Shown here piece by piece: positions 1 to 8,172 of a DNA stretch of 64,000 nt. Both the position numbers and the translations under genes were made by a program. Within the stretch, counting starts at the first letter, position 1; every line of letters begins with the position of its first letter. The notes beneath the pieces are model-generated. The model had not been told where the DNA came from, did no database searches, and saw only the letters and a list, made by a program, of their open reading frames with translations. The stretch comes from Planctomycetota bacterium. GTDB taxonomy: Bacteria; Planctomycetota; UBA1135; UBA2386. The stretch lies in the NCBI GenBank assembly GCA_016713175.1, contig JADJPQ010000013.1:190229-254228 (forward strand). The letters run 5' to 3'.

Positions 1-528
1 GCCGGCAATGCAACGGCAACCGGCACCGAGCCAACCGGCCCGGCCAAGGAACCCGTGGTCGAACACGTGCTCGGCGGCGGCGCGTTCTCGCTGGCGGCGC
101 TGCGCGGCAAGGTCGTCGTGCTCGACTTCTTCGCGACCTGGTGCCCTCCCTGCCGCGAAGGCATCGAGCACCTGCAGTCCGTGCAGAAGGGCGGCGACGA
201 CCTGCAGGTCGTCGGCATCACCCGCTTCTACCGCCGCGGCATGGAGTTCACCGCCGATCAGGCACGACCGCACGGCGGCACGACGGTCAACGACCTGACC
301 CGCGAACGGGAGATCGCCGTCAACGAAGCGTTCGTCAAGGCGTTCGCGATCGACTACCCGGTGGTGTTCACCGACGAGAAGACGATGCGCGAGACCTACG
401 GTGTCACCGGCATCCCGACCGCGTTCGTGATCGGCAAGGACGGCAACCTGCTCGGCAAGGTCGTCGGCAACAACGCGGATGCCAAACAGCAGCTGGTGCG
501 CCTGCTGGAGACGGCCCGCAAGAAGTGA
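1..528 (+). CDS. TlpA/ResA-like thioredoxin-fold protein, 5' end outside window
   Basis: The reading frame is open from the first base, so the N-terminus lies outside the window; a GTG at 55 is an internal alternative. The visible part is a redoxin/AhpC-TSA-type thioredoxin fold with the redox motif WCPPC in ATWCPPCREG, following a typical strand GKVVVLDFFATW. A cis-Pro region (VTGIPTAFVIGKDG) and a GKVVGNN turn are near the C-terminus. The family normally acts outside the cytoplasm as a thiol-disulfide oxidoreductase in cytochrome or cell-envelope maturation. Whether this one is exported cannot be judged because the signal region is missing. An insertion between the CXXC helix and the third strand (about residues 60-110 of the visible part) is usual for TlpA-like proteins. 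Confidence 0.85.
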   Translation, partial: AGNATATGTEPTGPAKEPVVEHVLGGGAFSLAALRGKVVVLDFFATWCPPCREGIEHLQSVQKGGDDLQVVGITRFYRRGMEFTADQARPHGGTTVNDLTREREIAVNEAFVKAFAIDYPVVFTDEKTMRETYGVTGIPTAFVIGKDGNLLGKVVGNNADAKQQLVRLLETARKK

Positions 529-709
529 CCGACTCTCGCCGCTGGCACCCGCATCGAATTCCTGGCGGGCTCGACTGGACCCGGCGCGCTCGTCAACCTG
601 GACCGATGCCCGATCATGCGCACCGCTGCCGATCGAATCGGGGAGCCATGAGTCAGAATCACGCCGTCGCGGTGAAGTCGGACTCTGAATGCTTCAAGTC
701 GTGGCGTCC
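529..709. other. intergenic, no gene seen
   Basis: Short gap between the convergent thioredoxin-like gene and the cysteine-rich secreted-protein gene. I see no coding frame with support and no hairpin followed by a T run. Confidence 0.5.
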
Positions 710-1261
710 TCAGCAGGCATACCACTTGCACGCGTAGCACTTGACGCGAACCGAAACGTACCAGGCAGACTGCCCGGTCGTCAGATTCCCGCACTGCGTG
801 CCGCACTGCACGAACAGGTGAGCCCAGTTCTCCGCACTCGACGCACCGGACGAATTGCAAGCGATCAGCCCGGAATCAAGTGTTATCGTCGCTGTGTTGG
901 ACGTGGTTGCCCAGATCTCATTGGAACAAAACACGTAGTTCGTTCCCGGGGGCGCGCTCACGATGACGGTGAAAGTCCCCTTCGCTTGACACTGCGCACC
1001 TTCGACGGACTTGCATGTTGGGTTGCATCCGCACGCACCAACCAGTGAGCCAGCGTCGCCAATGGACACGGTGGCGCTGATTCCGCAGCCGTTCGCCCCG
1101 CCAGACATGTCCGACGCCTTGTTGACATCGGGTTTGCAACCTTCCGAGACGCACGGCACCGGCACAAGCACCGGCGGGGCCGGATTCGGCACAGTCACAA
1201 CGGCAGCGAAACAACCAGTGACGCACGCCATCACAGCTCGAAACCATGTCATACGTTTCAT
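710..1261 (-). CDS. small cysteine-rich exported protein, unknown function
   Basis: About 183 residues starting at the ATG at 1261, chosen because AAAGGAGAG sits just upstream and the first ~20 residues (MKRMTWFRAVMACVTGCFAA) form a signal peptide. The mature part carries many cysteines, in groups such as ACGCNPTCKS and QCGTQCG, and ends in CYACKWYAC. It looks like a disulfide-stabilised extracellular domain of beta character. No family recognised. It follows two minus-strand genes (a membrane-anchored protein and a sigma-like protein) and may belong to the same transcription unit, with a 152-base gap to the upstream gene. Confidence 0.7.
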   Translation of the reverse strand: MKRMTWFRAVMACVTGCFAAVVTVPNPAPPVLVPVPCVSEGCKPDVNKASDMSGGANGCGISATVSIGDAGSLVGACGCNPTCKSVEGAQCQAKGTFTVIVSAPPGTNYVFCSNEIWATTSNTATITLDSGLIACNSSGASSAENWAHLFVQCGTQCGNLTTGQSAWYVSVRVKCYACKWYAC

Positions 1262-1413
1262 GTCGCTCTCCTTTGCCTGCCACACAAGATGTGTGAGGCT
1301 ACTGTATGGACTACTACAAACAACCAAGGATGTGACAGCACTTCGCCGGAACACCCGACACAAGTGCCCTCACGACAGACAGCCGATTCGCTGTTGCCCC
1401 CCCCAGTCGCCTT

Positions 1414-2349
1414 TCACCAACGACCGGTGACACCATGCTTGGCCGCAACATGTGCCAAGAACTCCTCCCATAGCTTCGCGCGATACGTCGCGTCGATACA
1501 CCCAGCACTGCACATGGCGTCCAGCAGCCGACAACAGAGTTCCGTCTGCAAGAACTCCAAGGCTCCGCTATTGGCGACAAAGCAGGTGTCTGGGAGATCC
1601 TCCTTCCTGGCCACGAACATAGCCTCGCCGGAAAACAGACTCTGTGAGTATTCTGTCTCTCGCTCCAACCGCCCTCGCAGCTTGCCTTGGAACAGGTTGC
1701 GGAACTCATCGTTTTCCTGCCAACCAGCGCTGTCGACCCTCTCTGGATGTGCGGAAAGATACTCGGCGGTTGCGTGCTCATGTGCTGAGTCCCATAATGC
1801 CGGAAAAGCCTCCCGCGTCACCCGCAGCAGTTTCCCGGCGGCATGCAGCGCCGTCATTTCTCGCCCCCGCGCCTCGCCGACCACGTTGCACCAGCGCGTG
1901 TACCGGTCGTCAAACGATTTCGTAATACCGAAAATCACCGCGCGCGTCGACACATCCAGGTATCGGTCACCAGGGTTCAGCTGCACGCTGCGGAACACAC
2001 GGGGTGCTGAGACTGCGACCGGCTGATAGACAATCGCCCTAATGAGGTCATCCTTGATGCGAAAGAAGCCCTGCCACTCCTCGTCCGGAGGCACGGACTC
2101 AGACTTGCTCGCCAACGGTGGCATCTCCACGCGCGGTTCCAGACCAGCCTCTTCCGCCAACGCCGCTGCCTTGACTATCGCTGAGTCAAGCAACCCTTTG
2201 TCGATATGCTGGGGCGCGAACTGCGAATCAGTGTCCGGAGCCCCGCCTGGAGAGTCGGCAGGCGGCGCCGTCAAGTACCTGGTCCCGACAAACCCTGCGA
2301 TCAACACGAGAAACGCAAGCCCGAGCGATCCGGCGGTGCCTGACTTCAT
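1414..2349 (-). CDS. membrane-anchored hypothetical protein
   Basis: 311 residues with one N-terminal membrane segment (about residues 8-25, LGLAFLVLIAGFVGTRYL) followed by a Pro/Gly-rich linker and a soluble domain of about 240 residues with several tryptophans and four cysteines near the C-terminus. The topology suggests an exported, membrane-tethered domain. No family recognised. It starts 58 bases downstream of the sigma-like gene on the same strand, so co-transcription is likely. That places it as a possible regulator or target of the sigma-like protein, but no zinc-binding anti-sigma motif is visible. Confidence 0.7.
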   Translation of the reverse strand: MKSGTAGSLGLAFLVLIAGFVGTRYLTAPPADSPGGAPDTDSQFAPQHIDKGLLDSAIVKAAALAEEAGLEPRVEMPPLASKSESVPPDEEWQGFFRIKDDLIRAIVYQPVAVSAPRVFRSVQLNPGDRYLDVSTRAVIFGITKSFDDRYTRWCNVVGEARGREMTALHAAGKLLRVTREAFPALWDSAHEHATAEYLSAHPERVDSAGWQENDEFRNLFQGKLRGRLERETEYSQSLFSGEAMFVARKEDLPDTCFVANSGALEFLQTELCCRLLDAMCSAGCIDATYRAKLWEEFLAHVAAKHGVTGRW

Positions 2350-2407
2350 GGAGTCCTCGTTGAACCACTACGCAGAGGGGGAGCCTGACGGCCCCGCGTT
2401 TCCGCGT

Positions 2408-2986
2408 TCAGTATCTCAGTGACTGGAGAAGTGCTGGTTGCATCAACAATCTGAGAAACTCACGGCGGATGCGCTGCCGACACGCAAGCGCTCGCTCGAA
2501 CTCCACCCCGCGACGGACACCAGCTTCGCGGGTTGACAATCCGTCGACATAGATGTCCAGCGCCAGGTCGGCGTCGGCGCCGTTCAGCCCGGTGCAAGCC
2601 AACAACCACGCGCGCAAGTCCTCCCTGCACACCAAGTAGTGCGCTTCTGACAACTCCATCGGGCGATCCTCACACAGATCCTCGACATGCGCGTTGCCCC
2701 TACCTACCTCGGGTTCGCGTTCGGTTCTGCGGAGTGCCTCCTTCCAAACCCTGCTGGCTACGGCCAGTGCCAGGCCGATCGGCTGCCGAACCAACGAGAG
2801 GCGTTTCTCGATCTCGAGCAAACGGACCACTGTGTCCTGAACGAGATCCTCGAAGTCGACTCCCCTCAGGCGGTGAGCCCGCATGAACGTCGTAACGGCC
2901 CTACGTACGTTCTCGGAACACAAGCGCCCCGGCTGTCCACGCCGCTGGTCCGAAAACGGCCCGGTATCCAAGTCTGGGCTACTCAT
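2408..2986 (-). CDS. sigma-70-like (ECF-type) RNA polymerase factor, atypical region 4
   Basis: 192 residues from the ATG at 2986; open sequence continues upstream without coding character. The N-terminal half resembles sigma region 2: a helix with VRRAVTTFMRAHRLRGV followed by DFEDLVQDTVVRLLEIEKR, where the D-L-V-Q-D-T core is the hallmark of the -10 recognition and core-binding helices. The C-terminal part (DGLSTREAGVRRGVEFERA) could be a degenerate region 4 helix-turn-helix, but it lacks the usual spacing. Genes 1414-2349 and 710-1261 lie downstream on the same strand. Likely role: a specialised sigma factor for the exported proteins next to it. This is inference; a decayed or phage-type relative is possible. 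Confidence 0.6.
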   Translation of the reverse strand: MSSPDLDTGPFSDQRRGQPGRLCSENVRRAVTTFMRAHRLRGVDFEDLVQDTVVRLLEIEKRLSLVRQPIGLALAVASRVWKEALRRTEREPEVGRGNAHVEDLCEDRPMELSEAHYLVCREDLRAWLLACTGLNGADADLALDIYVDGLSTREAGVRRGVEFERALACRQRIRREFLRLLMQPALLQSLRY

Positions 2987-3410
2987 ACGCCCCACCAAAC
3001 GCAGGGGTGTGCGCATCGGGCGCCGTCCCGCACCATGGCCGGCACCCATCTCCCATGACAGGTGACTGGCTGGAAGGGAAGGGAAGGGAAGGCATGCGAC
3101 CCACCGCGGCGGGCCGACCCATGTTCCGCGGCCCGGACTGGCGACTCTAGTCACGTGAGCTCACGTCGTCAATGCCAGAACCGCCGCCCCGCACGCCGGC
3201 TCACGACAAGGGAGTGCAGAAACTGGACAAAGGCCGCCAGCGGCAAGACCTCGTCGCGCTGGTTGGGCAGCGCGGACGTGGCCATCGCCCGCCAGCAGGT
3301 CGAGGCCGGTCAACGACTGCGCGCCTACATCCAAGCTCTGTGCGCAGCATCGGAACAGTCGGCAGACGACGACCTCGACGCCCACAAGGCAGCGTCGACA
3401 ACGGCTGTCG
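2987..3410. other. stretch without a supported gene
   Basis: Between the sigma-like gene and the ISKra4 remnant. A short frame (about 3283-3469, VAIARQQVEAGQ...) has some coding character and may be the decayed beginning of the same transposase. Otherwise only the GGGAA run is notable. Confidence 0.4.
3072..3092 (+). repeat. short GGGAA tandem run with G-quadruplex potential
   Basis: A run of GGAA/GGGAA units gives five G-tracts of two or three separated by AA. It lies upstream of the sigma-like gene (start 2986, minus strand), in a 400-base stretch that otherwise shows no gene. Confidence 0.5.
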
Positions 3411-3780
3411 AAGAAATGGGCTCTCCAGAGAACTCGAAGCTGCGCTCGGACAGGAAATCGGAGCCCTGATTGGGCGCGATGCCCTGCATGACTTCGAGTC
3501 GTTCGAGGTCGCGTTGCGGCGGCAGACTTCTCCGAGTGCTCCCTTGGTAGAGCGACAACTCAACGCCGATCACTGCGATGCGGCGACCGCGTGCAGGCCA
3601 TCTTCATGTGGTGCAATCGGCCGCTTCGTCGACCGTTGACCCAAGTCGTTCGTGAACGTGGTGGGCGAACTCACGCCCGCATCGGTCTCGCCGGGCGTGC
3701 TGCGCATGATCAGCGCCACGGCAGCACTGGTGAGCTTCGAGCAGGCAGCGAACGCATGCCCGCACACCCGCAAGAAGTGA
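3411..3780 (+). pseudogene. decayed ISKra4-family transposase, N-terminal remnant
   Basis: Two pieces in different frames match what I know of ISKra4 transposases. The first (3411-3639) contains DFESFEVALRRQ followed by VERQLNADHCD and a cysteine remnant SCG, the pattern of the conserved N-terminal LNAD-D...CxCG region. The second (about 3646-3780) reads SVSPGVLRMISATAALVSF, the usual 'S-L-S-P-x-V-x-R-M' helix of the family. About 60 residues between them are missing and the rest of the transposase is absent; the frame stops at 3778. It lies directly against the toxin-antitoxin pair downstream. Confidence 0.55.
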
Positions 3781-3818
3781 CCGACAAGGAAGAGCAGCAC
3801 GGGGTAGCATGGTCGCCG

Positions 3819-4223
3819 ATGTTGCGCGACACCGTGGTTCCTGTGCTGCAGCGGTTCTTCGCCGAACCGGAGCATCGGGTCGCCGTCGCCTACCTGTTCG
3901 GCAGCGTGGCGCGCGGTCAAGAACGGAAGGGCAGCGACATCGACGTCGCTGTCGTGCTTGGCACCCGACGCGTGGTGGAGCATCTCGACCGACTCGCGCT
4001 GCTGCAGGATCACCTGCAACAACGACTTGGTCAGGACGTCGATCTGGTCGCTCTCGACACCGCCTCGCCAGACCTCGTGCACCGTGTGCTGACGGACAAG
4101 ATCGTGGTGTTCGAGAGCGATGTCGGCACCCGGGTCGAGTTCGAGGTCCGCGCCCACAACGAGTACTTCGACCTGCTGCCCCATCTGCTCGAGTACCGGC
4201 GCCGAGTCCTGAGCCGCGCATGA
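3819..4223 (+). CDS. MntA-type antitoxin nucleotidyltransferase
   Basis: 134 residues from the ATG at 3819; an ATG at 3756 is possible but overlaps the transposase remnant. The N-terminal half has the minimal nucleotidyltransferase signature: LFGSVARG followed ten residues after the GS by DID (GS-X10-DxD), the metal- and nucleotide-binding motif. In the known type VII systems MntA adds AMP to the partner HepT and silences it. The next gene starts within this gene's stop codon (ATGA overlap at 4220-4223), the usual coupling for mntA-hepT pairs. Confident family call; the activity itself is inferred. Confidence 0.85.
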   Translation: MLRDTVVPVLQRFFAEPEHRVAVAYLFGSVARGQERKGSDIDVAVVLGTRRVVEHLDRLALLQDHLQQRLGQDVDLVALDTASPDLVHRVLTDKIVVFESDVGTRVEFEVRAHNEYFDLLPHLLEYRRRVLSRA

Positions 4224-4672
4224 ACGACGCGCACCTGATCCAAAAGCGCCTGGCCTTCATCACCGACTGCGTGGCCGAGACCCGTCAGCTCGGCCGACCC
4301 GAACGACTGGACTCCGACACGGTGCAGCAACGGTTCGTCGAGCACACGCTGCAGTTCGCCATCCAGGCCATGCTGGACGTCGCCTTCGCGATCGCGGCTG
4401 CGGGCAATCTGGGCGAGCCCGGAGACAATCGGCAAGCATTCGACGGGATCGCTGCCGCCGGTTGGATCACGCCGGCAAGGCGCGACACCTGTCGTCGCAT
4501 GCTCGCGTTCCGCAACATCGTGCATCGCGATCTGCAGGTGGACGTCGCAATCTTGCAGCGGATCGTCACGCCGGATCTCGACGACCTGCTGGTGTTCGTC
4601 CGCGCGATCCGCGCCCGACTGCCGGAGGATCAGGCGCGCCCTGACGGCAACGGCAGCCGACCGGGCAACTAG
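4220..4672 (+). CDS. HepT-like HEPN toxin with altered active-site motif
   Basis: 150 residues, all-helical in appearance, with the DUF86/HepT layout: an N-terminal IQKRLAFI helix, a middle VEHTLQFAIQAMLDVAFAIA helix and a C-terminal motif block. The HEPN RNase motif is normally R-X4-H-X-Y (RNxxVHxY). Here the sequence at about 4510-4530 reads FRNIVHRD, giving R-X3-H and an Asp where the Tyr is expected. In characterised systems that Tyr is the residue AMPylated by MntA. The toxin may be inactive, or the pair may be regulated another way. Overlaps the antitoxin gene by four bases. Confidence 0.8.
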   Translation: MNDAHLIQKRLAFITDCVAETRQLGRPERLDSDTVQQRFVEHTLQFAIQAMLDVAFAIAAAGNLGEPGDNRQAFDGIAAAGWITPARRDTCRRMLAFRNIVHRDLQVDVAILQRIVTPDLDDLLVFVRAIRARLPEDQARPDGNGSRPGN

Positions 4673-5136
4673 TTGAACGGCACTTCGACCAGCACGTCCG
4701 GCACCGACCAGCTCAGCGGCACTTCGACGATCACCGGTGTGAACCCGACGGCGTCGATCTCGAGCACGACGGTCGCCTGATCTTCGGCATGGTGCGCGCC
4801 CAGGATCGCTCCGCCGGCGCCGTCCTCGACGAAGCCGACGTCGGCGCGCGCCAGCGCGAACTCATCGAACAGCACCTGCCCGGCCGCATCGGTCAGGTAC
4901 CACTCCTGGACCGGGTTGGCACAGGTGCAGCCCGACCATTCCTGATCGGACTCGACCACCCGCACCGACACGTTCTCCCAGACGAAGTTCGTGGTCGGAT
5001 CGTAGACCTCGACCAGGATCGACACCGGGCGCGGGGCCCGCTGCGGCGGCGGGCTACCGCCATCGTCGTCACCACCACCACAGGCGGCCAGCAAGGCGAC
5101 AGCGAGAACGGACAACGCGCGGGGGAACAGCAGCAT
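4669..5136 (-). CDS. small lipoprotein, unknown function
   Basis: 155 residues from the ATG at 5136, preceded by GAGGT. The start gives a lipoprotein signal peptide with lipobox LLAAC (Cys19), followed by a Gly/Asp/Ser/Pro-rich tether and then a compact beta-rich domain. The domain looks like a carboxypeptidase-regulatory or transthyretin-type fold (SILVEVYDPTTNFVWENVSVRV ... DAAGQVLFDEFALARADVGF ... DAVGFTPVIVEVPLSW), with two close cysteines (CTC). Such domains are common on planctomycete cell-surface proteins. Specific function unknown. Convergent with the HepT-like gene and overlapping its end by four bases. Confidence 0.75.
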   Translation of the reverse strand: MLLFPRALSVLAVALLAACGGGDDDGGSPPPQRAPRPVSILVEVYDPTTNFVWENVSVRVVESDQEWSGCTCANPVQEWYLTDAAGQVLFDEFALARADVGFVEDGAGGAILGAHHAEDQATVVLEIDAVGFTPVIVEVPLSWSVPDVLVEVPFN

Positions 5137-5350
5137 GGTTGGACCTCGGCGCCCCGCCGAAGCAAGGGACGTACCAATCGCCGAGAGCTGGCTGGCAGCG
5201 GCACTTCTGCACCGCACTCGCGCATCGCGACGGCGGACTGTCCTCCGTGCGCGACACCGACCTCGGGACGAATACGAACCGACAGGGCTTCCGGTCTCAG
5301 CGGATTCGCGCTTCCAACGTGCGGCGGCCGGCGTAGCCTCGCCGCGAACG
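5137..5350. promoter_or_regulatory. divergent intergenic region
   Basis: Lies between the divergently oriented lipoprotein and glycosyltransferase genes, so it must hold promoters for both. I cannot identify specific -35/-10 elements in this GC-rich stretch. Confidence 0.35.
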
Positions 5351-6343
5351 GTGTCGCGCACGACCTTCGCCATCCCCTGCCGCAACGGCGCGGCGCATCT
5401 GCCAGCGCTGCTGGCATCGCTGCGGGCGCAGTCCCGTCCGGCGGCGGCGATCGTCCTGGTCGACGATGCCTCGACCGACGACTCGGTGGCCCTGGCGCGC
5501 CGGCATGGCGGCGACGACATCACCGTCCTGGTCAACGATCGGGCGTTGGGCATGGCTGCCAACTGGAACCGCTGCGCCGAGCTCGTGCGCACCGAGTTCT
5601 TCTGCCTGGCGCACATGGACGACGTCTACCGTCCGGGCTACCTGGCGACGATGGAGGACGTGCTCGCGACCAGGCCGGAGGCGGCATTCGTGCACTGCCG
5701 TGCCGCCGTGCTCGACGAACACGACCGCGAAGTCGCGTCGCCGATCGAGGAGTACAAGGACCGGTTCTGGAAGAAGTACGACCTGCCGCCGACGCGCGGT
5801 TCGTTCGCCTGGTTGTGGGAAGGCAACTACGTGATCTGCCCGAGCGTGCTCTACAAGACCGCGACGTTCCGCGAACTGGGCGCATTCGACACGTCCTTGT
5901 CGTTCGCGCCGGACTGGGACTTCTGGCTGCGCACGCTGCTCTGCGGCCACACGATCGCCGGGGTGCCCGAACGCCTGATCGCCTACCGCCGTCATCCGCG
6001 CAGCACGACGCGCACGCAGGCGCAGAACGGCAACCGGTATCTCGAGGAACTGACCGTCTCACAACGCGCCGCCGAGCAGGCAGCCGCCCGCGGCTGGATG
6101 CCGTCGCCGCCACCGCCGAGTCCGGCCGTTCGCCGCAATGTGCTGGTCGACGCGTTCGCCGATCTCGACCATCACGCCCCTGCCGCCGCTGCCGCCAAGA
6201 TCGCGCTGCTGCGCGCCCACGCGCCCACGTTGGCCCGCCACGTGTCCGTGCTCGGCTTCCGCTGTCTCAGCCACCTCGGCGGACCGGGTCGAGCCTGCCT
6301 GCGCGCCGGCATGCGCTGGGTCGCCCGCCGCTCCCACGCTTGA
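5351..6343 (+). CDS. family 2 glycosyltransferase
   Basis: 330 residues from the GTG at 5351, where similarity to the family begins (TTFAIPCRNGAAHLPALLASL). Motifs of GT-A glycosyltransferases follow in order: the nucleotide-binding strand AIVLVDDASTDDS, then the DxD-equivalent region FFCLAHMDDVYRPGYL, an acceptor-side loop SFAPDWDFWLR with the usual ED/DW-type acidic pair, and IAYRRHPRSTT. The protein would transfer a sugar from an NDP-sugar to a polysaccharide or glycolipid on the cytoplasmic side. There is no membrane segment. It stands immediately upstream of two small membrane-protein genes in the same direction, though no functional link is evident. Confidence 0.88.
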   Translation: MSRTTFAIPCRNGAAHLPALLASLRAQSRPAAAIVLVDDASTDDSVALARRHGGDDITVLVNDRALGMAANWNRCAELVRTEFFCLAHMDDVYRPGYLATMEDVLATRPEAAFVHCRAAVLDEHDREVASPIEEYKDRFWKKYDLPPTRGSFAWLWEGNYVICPSVLYKTATFRELGAFDTSLSFAPDWDFWLRTLLCGHTIAGVPERLIAYRRHPRSTTRTQAQNGNRYLEELTVSQRAAEQAAARGWMPSPPPPSPAVRRNVLVDAFADLDHHAPAAAAAKIALLRAHAPTLARHVSVLGFRCLSHLGGPGRACLRAGMRWVARRSHA

Positions 6344-6362
6344 ACGACGGTCCGACGCAGCG

Positions 6363-6863
6363 ATGCGTGGCTTTGCACGCACCGAGGATATGTTCGCGCC
6401 GACCGTGACGGTGCCGTTCACCATCCCGCTCGAACAAGGACCGATGCCGGCGTGGCTAGATCGCCTCGTCGCGATCGGCCTGGTCGGCGCCGCAACCGTG
6501 TGCACCTGGCAATTGGCCGGCGTGACCCCGGATCCGCGGGGCTACGACACCCATGTGCAGCTCGGCATGGTGCCCTGCAGCTGGCCGGTGCTGTACGGCA
6601 TCCCGTGCCCGACCTGCGGCGCCACGACCGCGGCGTGCCTGTTGGTGCATGGCCAACCGCTGCAGGCGATCTACACGCAACCGTTCGGCGCCATCGTTGC
6701 CGCCGCCGGGCTGTTGGCCGGCGGCTTCGCGCTGTTCTGCCTGCTGCGGCGGCGATCGCTGTTCGACGTCATCGCGCGGCTGTACTGGGGCCGCATCACG
6801 CTGGGTGCGATCGCGCTGCTGCTGTCGGCCTGGCTGTACAAGTACCTGATGTTCGCCGCGTGA
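6363..6863 (+). CDS. DUF2752 membrane protein, intact copy
   Basis: 166 residues from the ATG at 6363 (ATG at 6390 is also possible). DUF2752 proteins are small membrane proteins with a conserved PCPTCGATTA motif, present here (GIPCPTCGATTAACLL), followed by two or three hydrophobic helices (AIVAAAGLLAGGFALFCLL and ITLGAIALLLSAWLYKYLMF). Function of the family is unknown. The stop overlaps the next gene's start (GTGA). The 3' part from 6602 is repeated almost unchanged at 24054-24315; this copy is the one with an intact start. Confidence 0.82.
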   Translation: MRGFARTEDMFAPTVTVPFTIPLEQGPMPAWLDRLVAIGLVGAATVCTWQLAGVTPDPRGYDTHVQLGMVPCSWPVLYGIPCPTCGATTAACLLVHGQPLQAIYTQPFGAIVAAAGLLAGGFALFCLLRRRSLFDVIARLYWGRITLGAIALLLSAWLYKYLMFAA

Positions 6864-7384
6864 CGACGAAGACGCCGCCCCCGCCGCCGTCCTGGACCGT
6901 GCCGATCGCCGTCGGTGCGTTGACCACGGCGTTGCTGCATGGCGCCGTGTTGTGGGAACCGAGCCTGTGGTTGCCGGTGCTCGGCGCGTGTGGCTGTTCG
7001 GCGTCGCCGATCGGCCTGGTGCCGGCCGGGCTGGCGCTGCGCCGCGACCCCAAGATGGGTGCTGCGGCGGGCTTTTCGGTCGCCTTCATCGCGGTGGGCC
7101 TGGGTGCCATCGCGCTGACCGCGATCACGCTGCTGCATGGCTTCGAGATCACACCCGAGACCGAGCGCGCGTGGCGCGAAAGCCTGGAGAGCAACGACTA
7201 CAAGACCGAGGACATCGAACGGCTGCTCGGCGCGCTGCGCGACAGCGGTGGCACCTTGCCGGTGCTGGCCGCCACGCTGCTCGCGCTGGCCGGCGGCATC
7301 AGCGGCGCGGCCCTCGCCGGCCTCGCCGTTCGCCGCTCGCGCCGCGATCCGGTGCCCCCATCCGTTCCCCCTGCAGCGCCGTAG
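6860..7384 (+). CDS. small multi-pass membrane protein, left copy
   Basis: 174 residues from the GTG at 6860, overlapping the DUF2752 stop by GTGA. There are three or four hydrophobic helices (AVGALTTALLHGAVL, LVPAGLALRR region, FIAVGLGAIALTAITLL, AATLLALAGGISGAALAGLAV) and a CGCS pair in the first loop. Between helices two and three is a soluble stretch with ETERAWRESL and TEDIERLLGAL. No named family recognised; it always appears paired with DUF2752 in this window. A diverged, full-length second copy lies at 24312-24833. The 3' end abuts the rsgA remnant running the other way. Confidence 0.75.
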   Translation: MTTKTPPPPPSWTVPIAVGALTTALLHGAVLWEPSLWLPVLGACGCSASPIGLVPAGLALRRDPKMGAAAGFSVAFIAVGLGAIALTAITLLHGFEITPETERAWRESLESNDYKTEDIERLLGALRDSGGTLPVLAATLLALAGGISGAALAGLAVRRSRRDPVPPSVPPAAP

Positions 7385-7562
7385 CCAGCATGCCGAGGTA
7401 GCTCGCATGGCGGGTGGCCGCGATCGCACCGCTCGTCAGCGCCGCGCGCACGGCGCAACCCGGCTCATCGCGATGCAGGCAGTTGCGGTAGCCGCACTCC
7501 GGCAGCCGCGCGCCGATCTCCGGAAGCAGGAACTGCAACTCCTGCGAGCCGGTGTGGAACAG
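7299..7562 (-). pseudogene. truncated rsgA, C-terminal remnant
   Basis: Encodes only the last ~88 residues of an RsgA-like GTPase, including the zinc-binding signature CGYRNCLHRDEPGC (C-X4-C-X-H-X5-C), matching the intact gene at 24748-25746. The GTPase domain is missing. At 7563 the frame runs into unrelated secreted-protein sequence. It cannot make a working RsgA. Confidence 0.88.
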
Positions 7563-8172
7563 CCGAAGGTGGCGGTCGTGCCGGTGCCGACAAGCAGGAA
7601 CGACGCGTCGGGGCTCACGCGGCCGTAACAACCGAGCGCCCCGTAGCACAACAGGTGCACGGGCAGAGGGCCGAACGGTGACACGGTGTTGCTGAAGCCC
7701 GTCATCACGATCGCCGTGGCCGTCGGCAGGTTGTTGAGCCGGACGCCGAGCGTAGAGCCGAGCTGCGGGCGGCTCTGCGGCACGAGCGTCGTGATGCCCG
7801 CCGAACCCGTGCAGCCGGCGCCGAAGAACCCGTAGCCGGCATCGCCGCCGAAGCCGATCGTCGAGTAGTGCAGGGCACCGTTCCAGATCCGGTTGCCGAG
7901 GATCCCGGCGGCGAACAGAGACGGCGCCGGTCGCGGACGGCTGGTTCGCGCCGAACGTCACATCGGCGGTGCCGAACGGACCGGCCGGGCCGACCGTCGA
8001 GGTGACCCTGACCTGGCCAGCGGGGTTGTGCAGGTAGACCGCCATGCCGTAGTTGCCGGCGGGCAGGTAGGCGAAGTCGGCGAGCGGCACGATCGCGAAC
8101 GCCGACGACGCGACCGTGCCGCCGCTGCTGACTCCCGAGCCCGTCGCGAACACGCGCCACAGCGACGGCGTG
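7563..8172 (-). pseudogene. broken secreted protein with planctomycete C-terminal beta domain
   Basis: Two minus-strand frames join into one sensible protein if a frameshift near 7917 is corrected. The upstream part reads FAIVPLADFAYLPAGNYG, then VRVTSTVGPAGPFG; the downstream part reads GYGFFGAGCTGSAGITTLV, then LGVRLNNLP and MTGFSNTVSPFGPLPV, then VGTGTTATF. The GCxGSAG start and NTVSPFG turn characterise a C-terminal domain seen on exported planctomycete proteins; relatives occur at 21189-21614 and in 39621-40916. Both ends are cut: the 5' side by the IS91-like transposase, the 3' side by the rsgA remnant. Confidence 0.7.

Larger units (their letters stand above)
6602..7562 (+). repeat. 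left copy of ~960-bp direct repeat flanking accessory island
   Basis: Same orientation as 24054-25011. By eye the first ~260 bp differ at about one position, while the following ~520 bp differ at roughly one position in eleven, plus a 3-base indel. Similarity stops abruptly after GTGTGGAACAG. Contents: 3' part of the DUF2752 gene, the complete small membrane-protein gene and the 3' end of rsgA. Confidence 0.9.
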
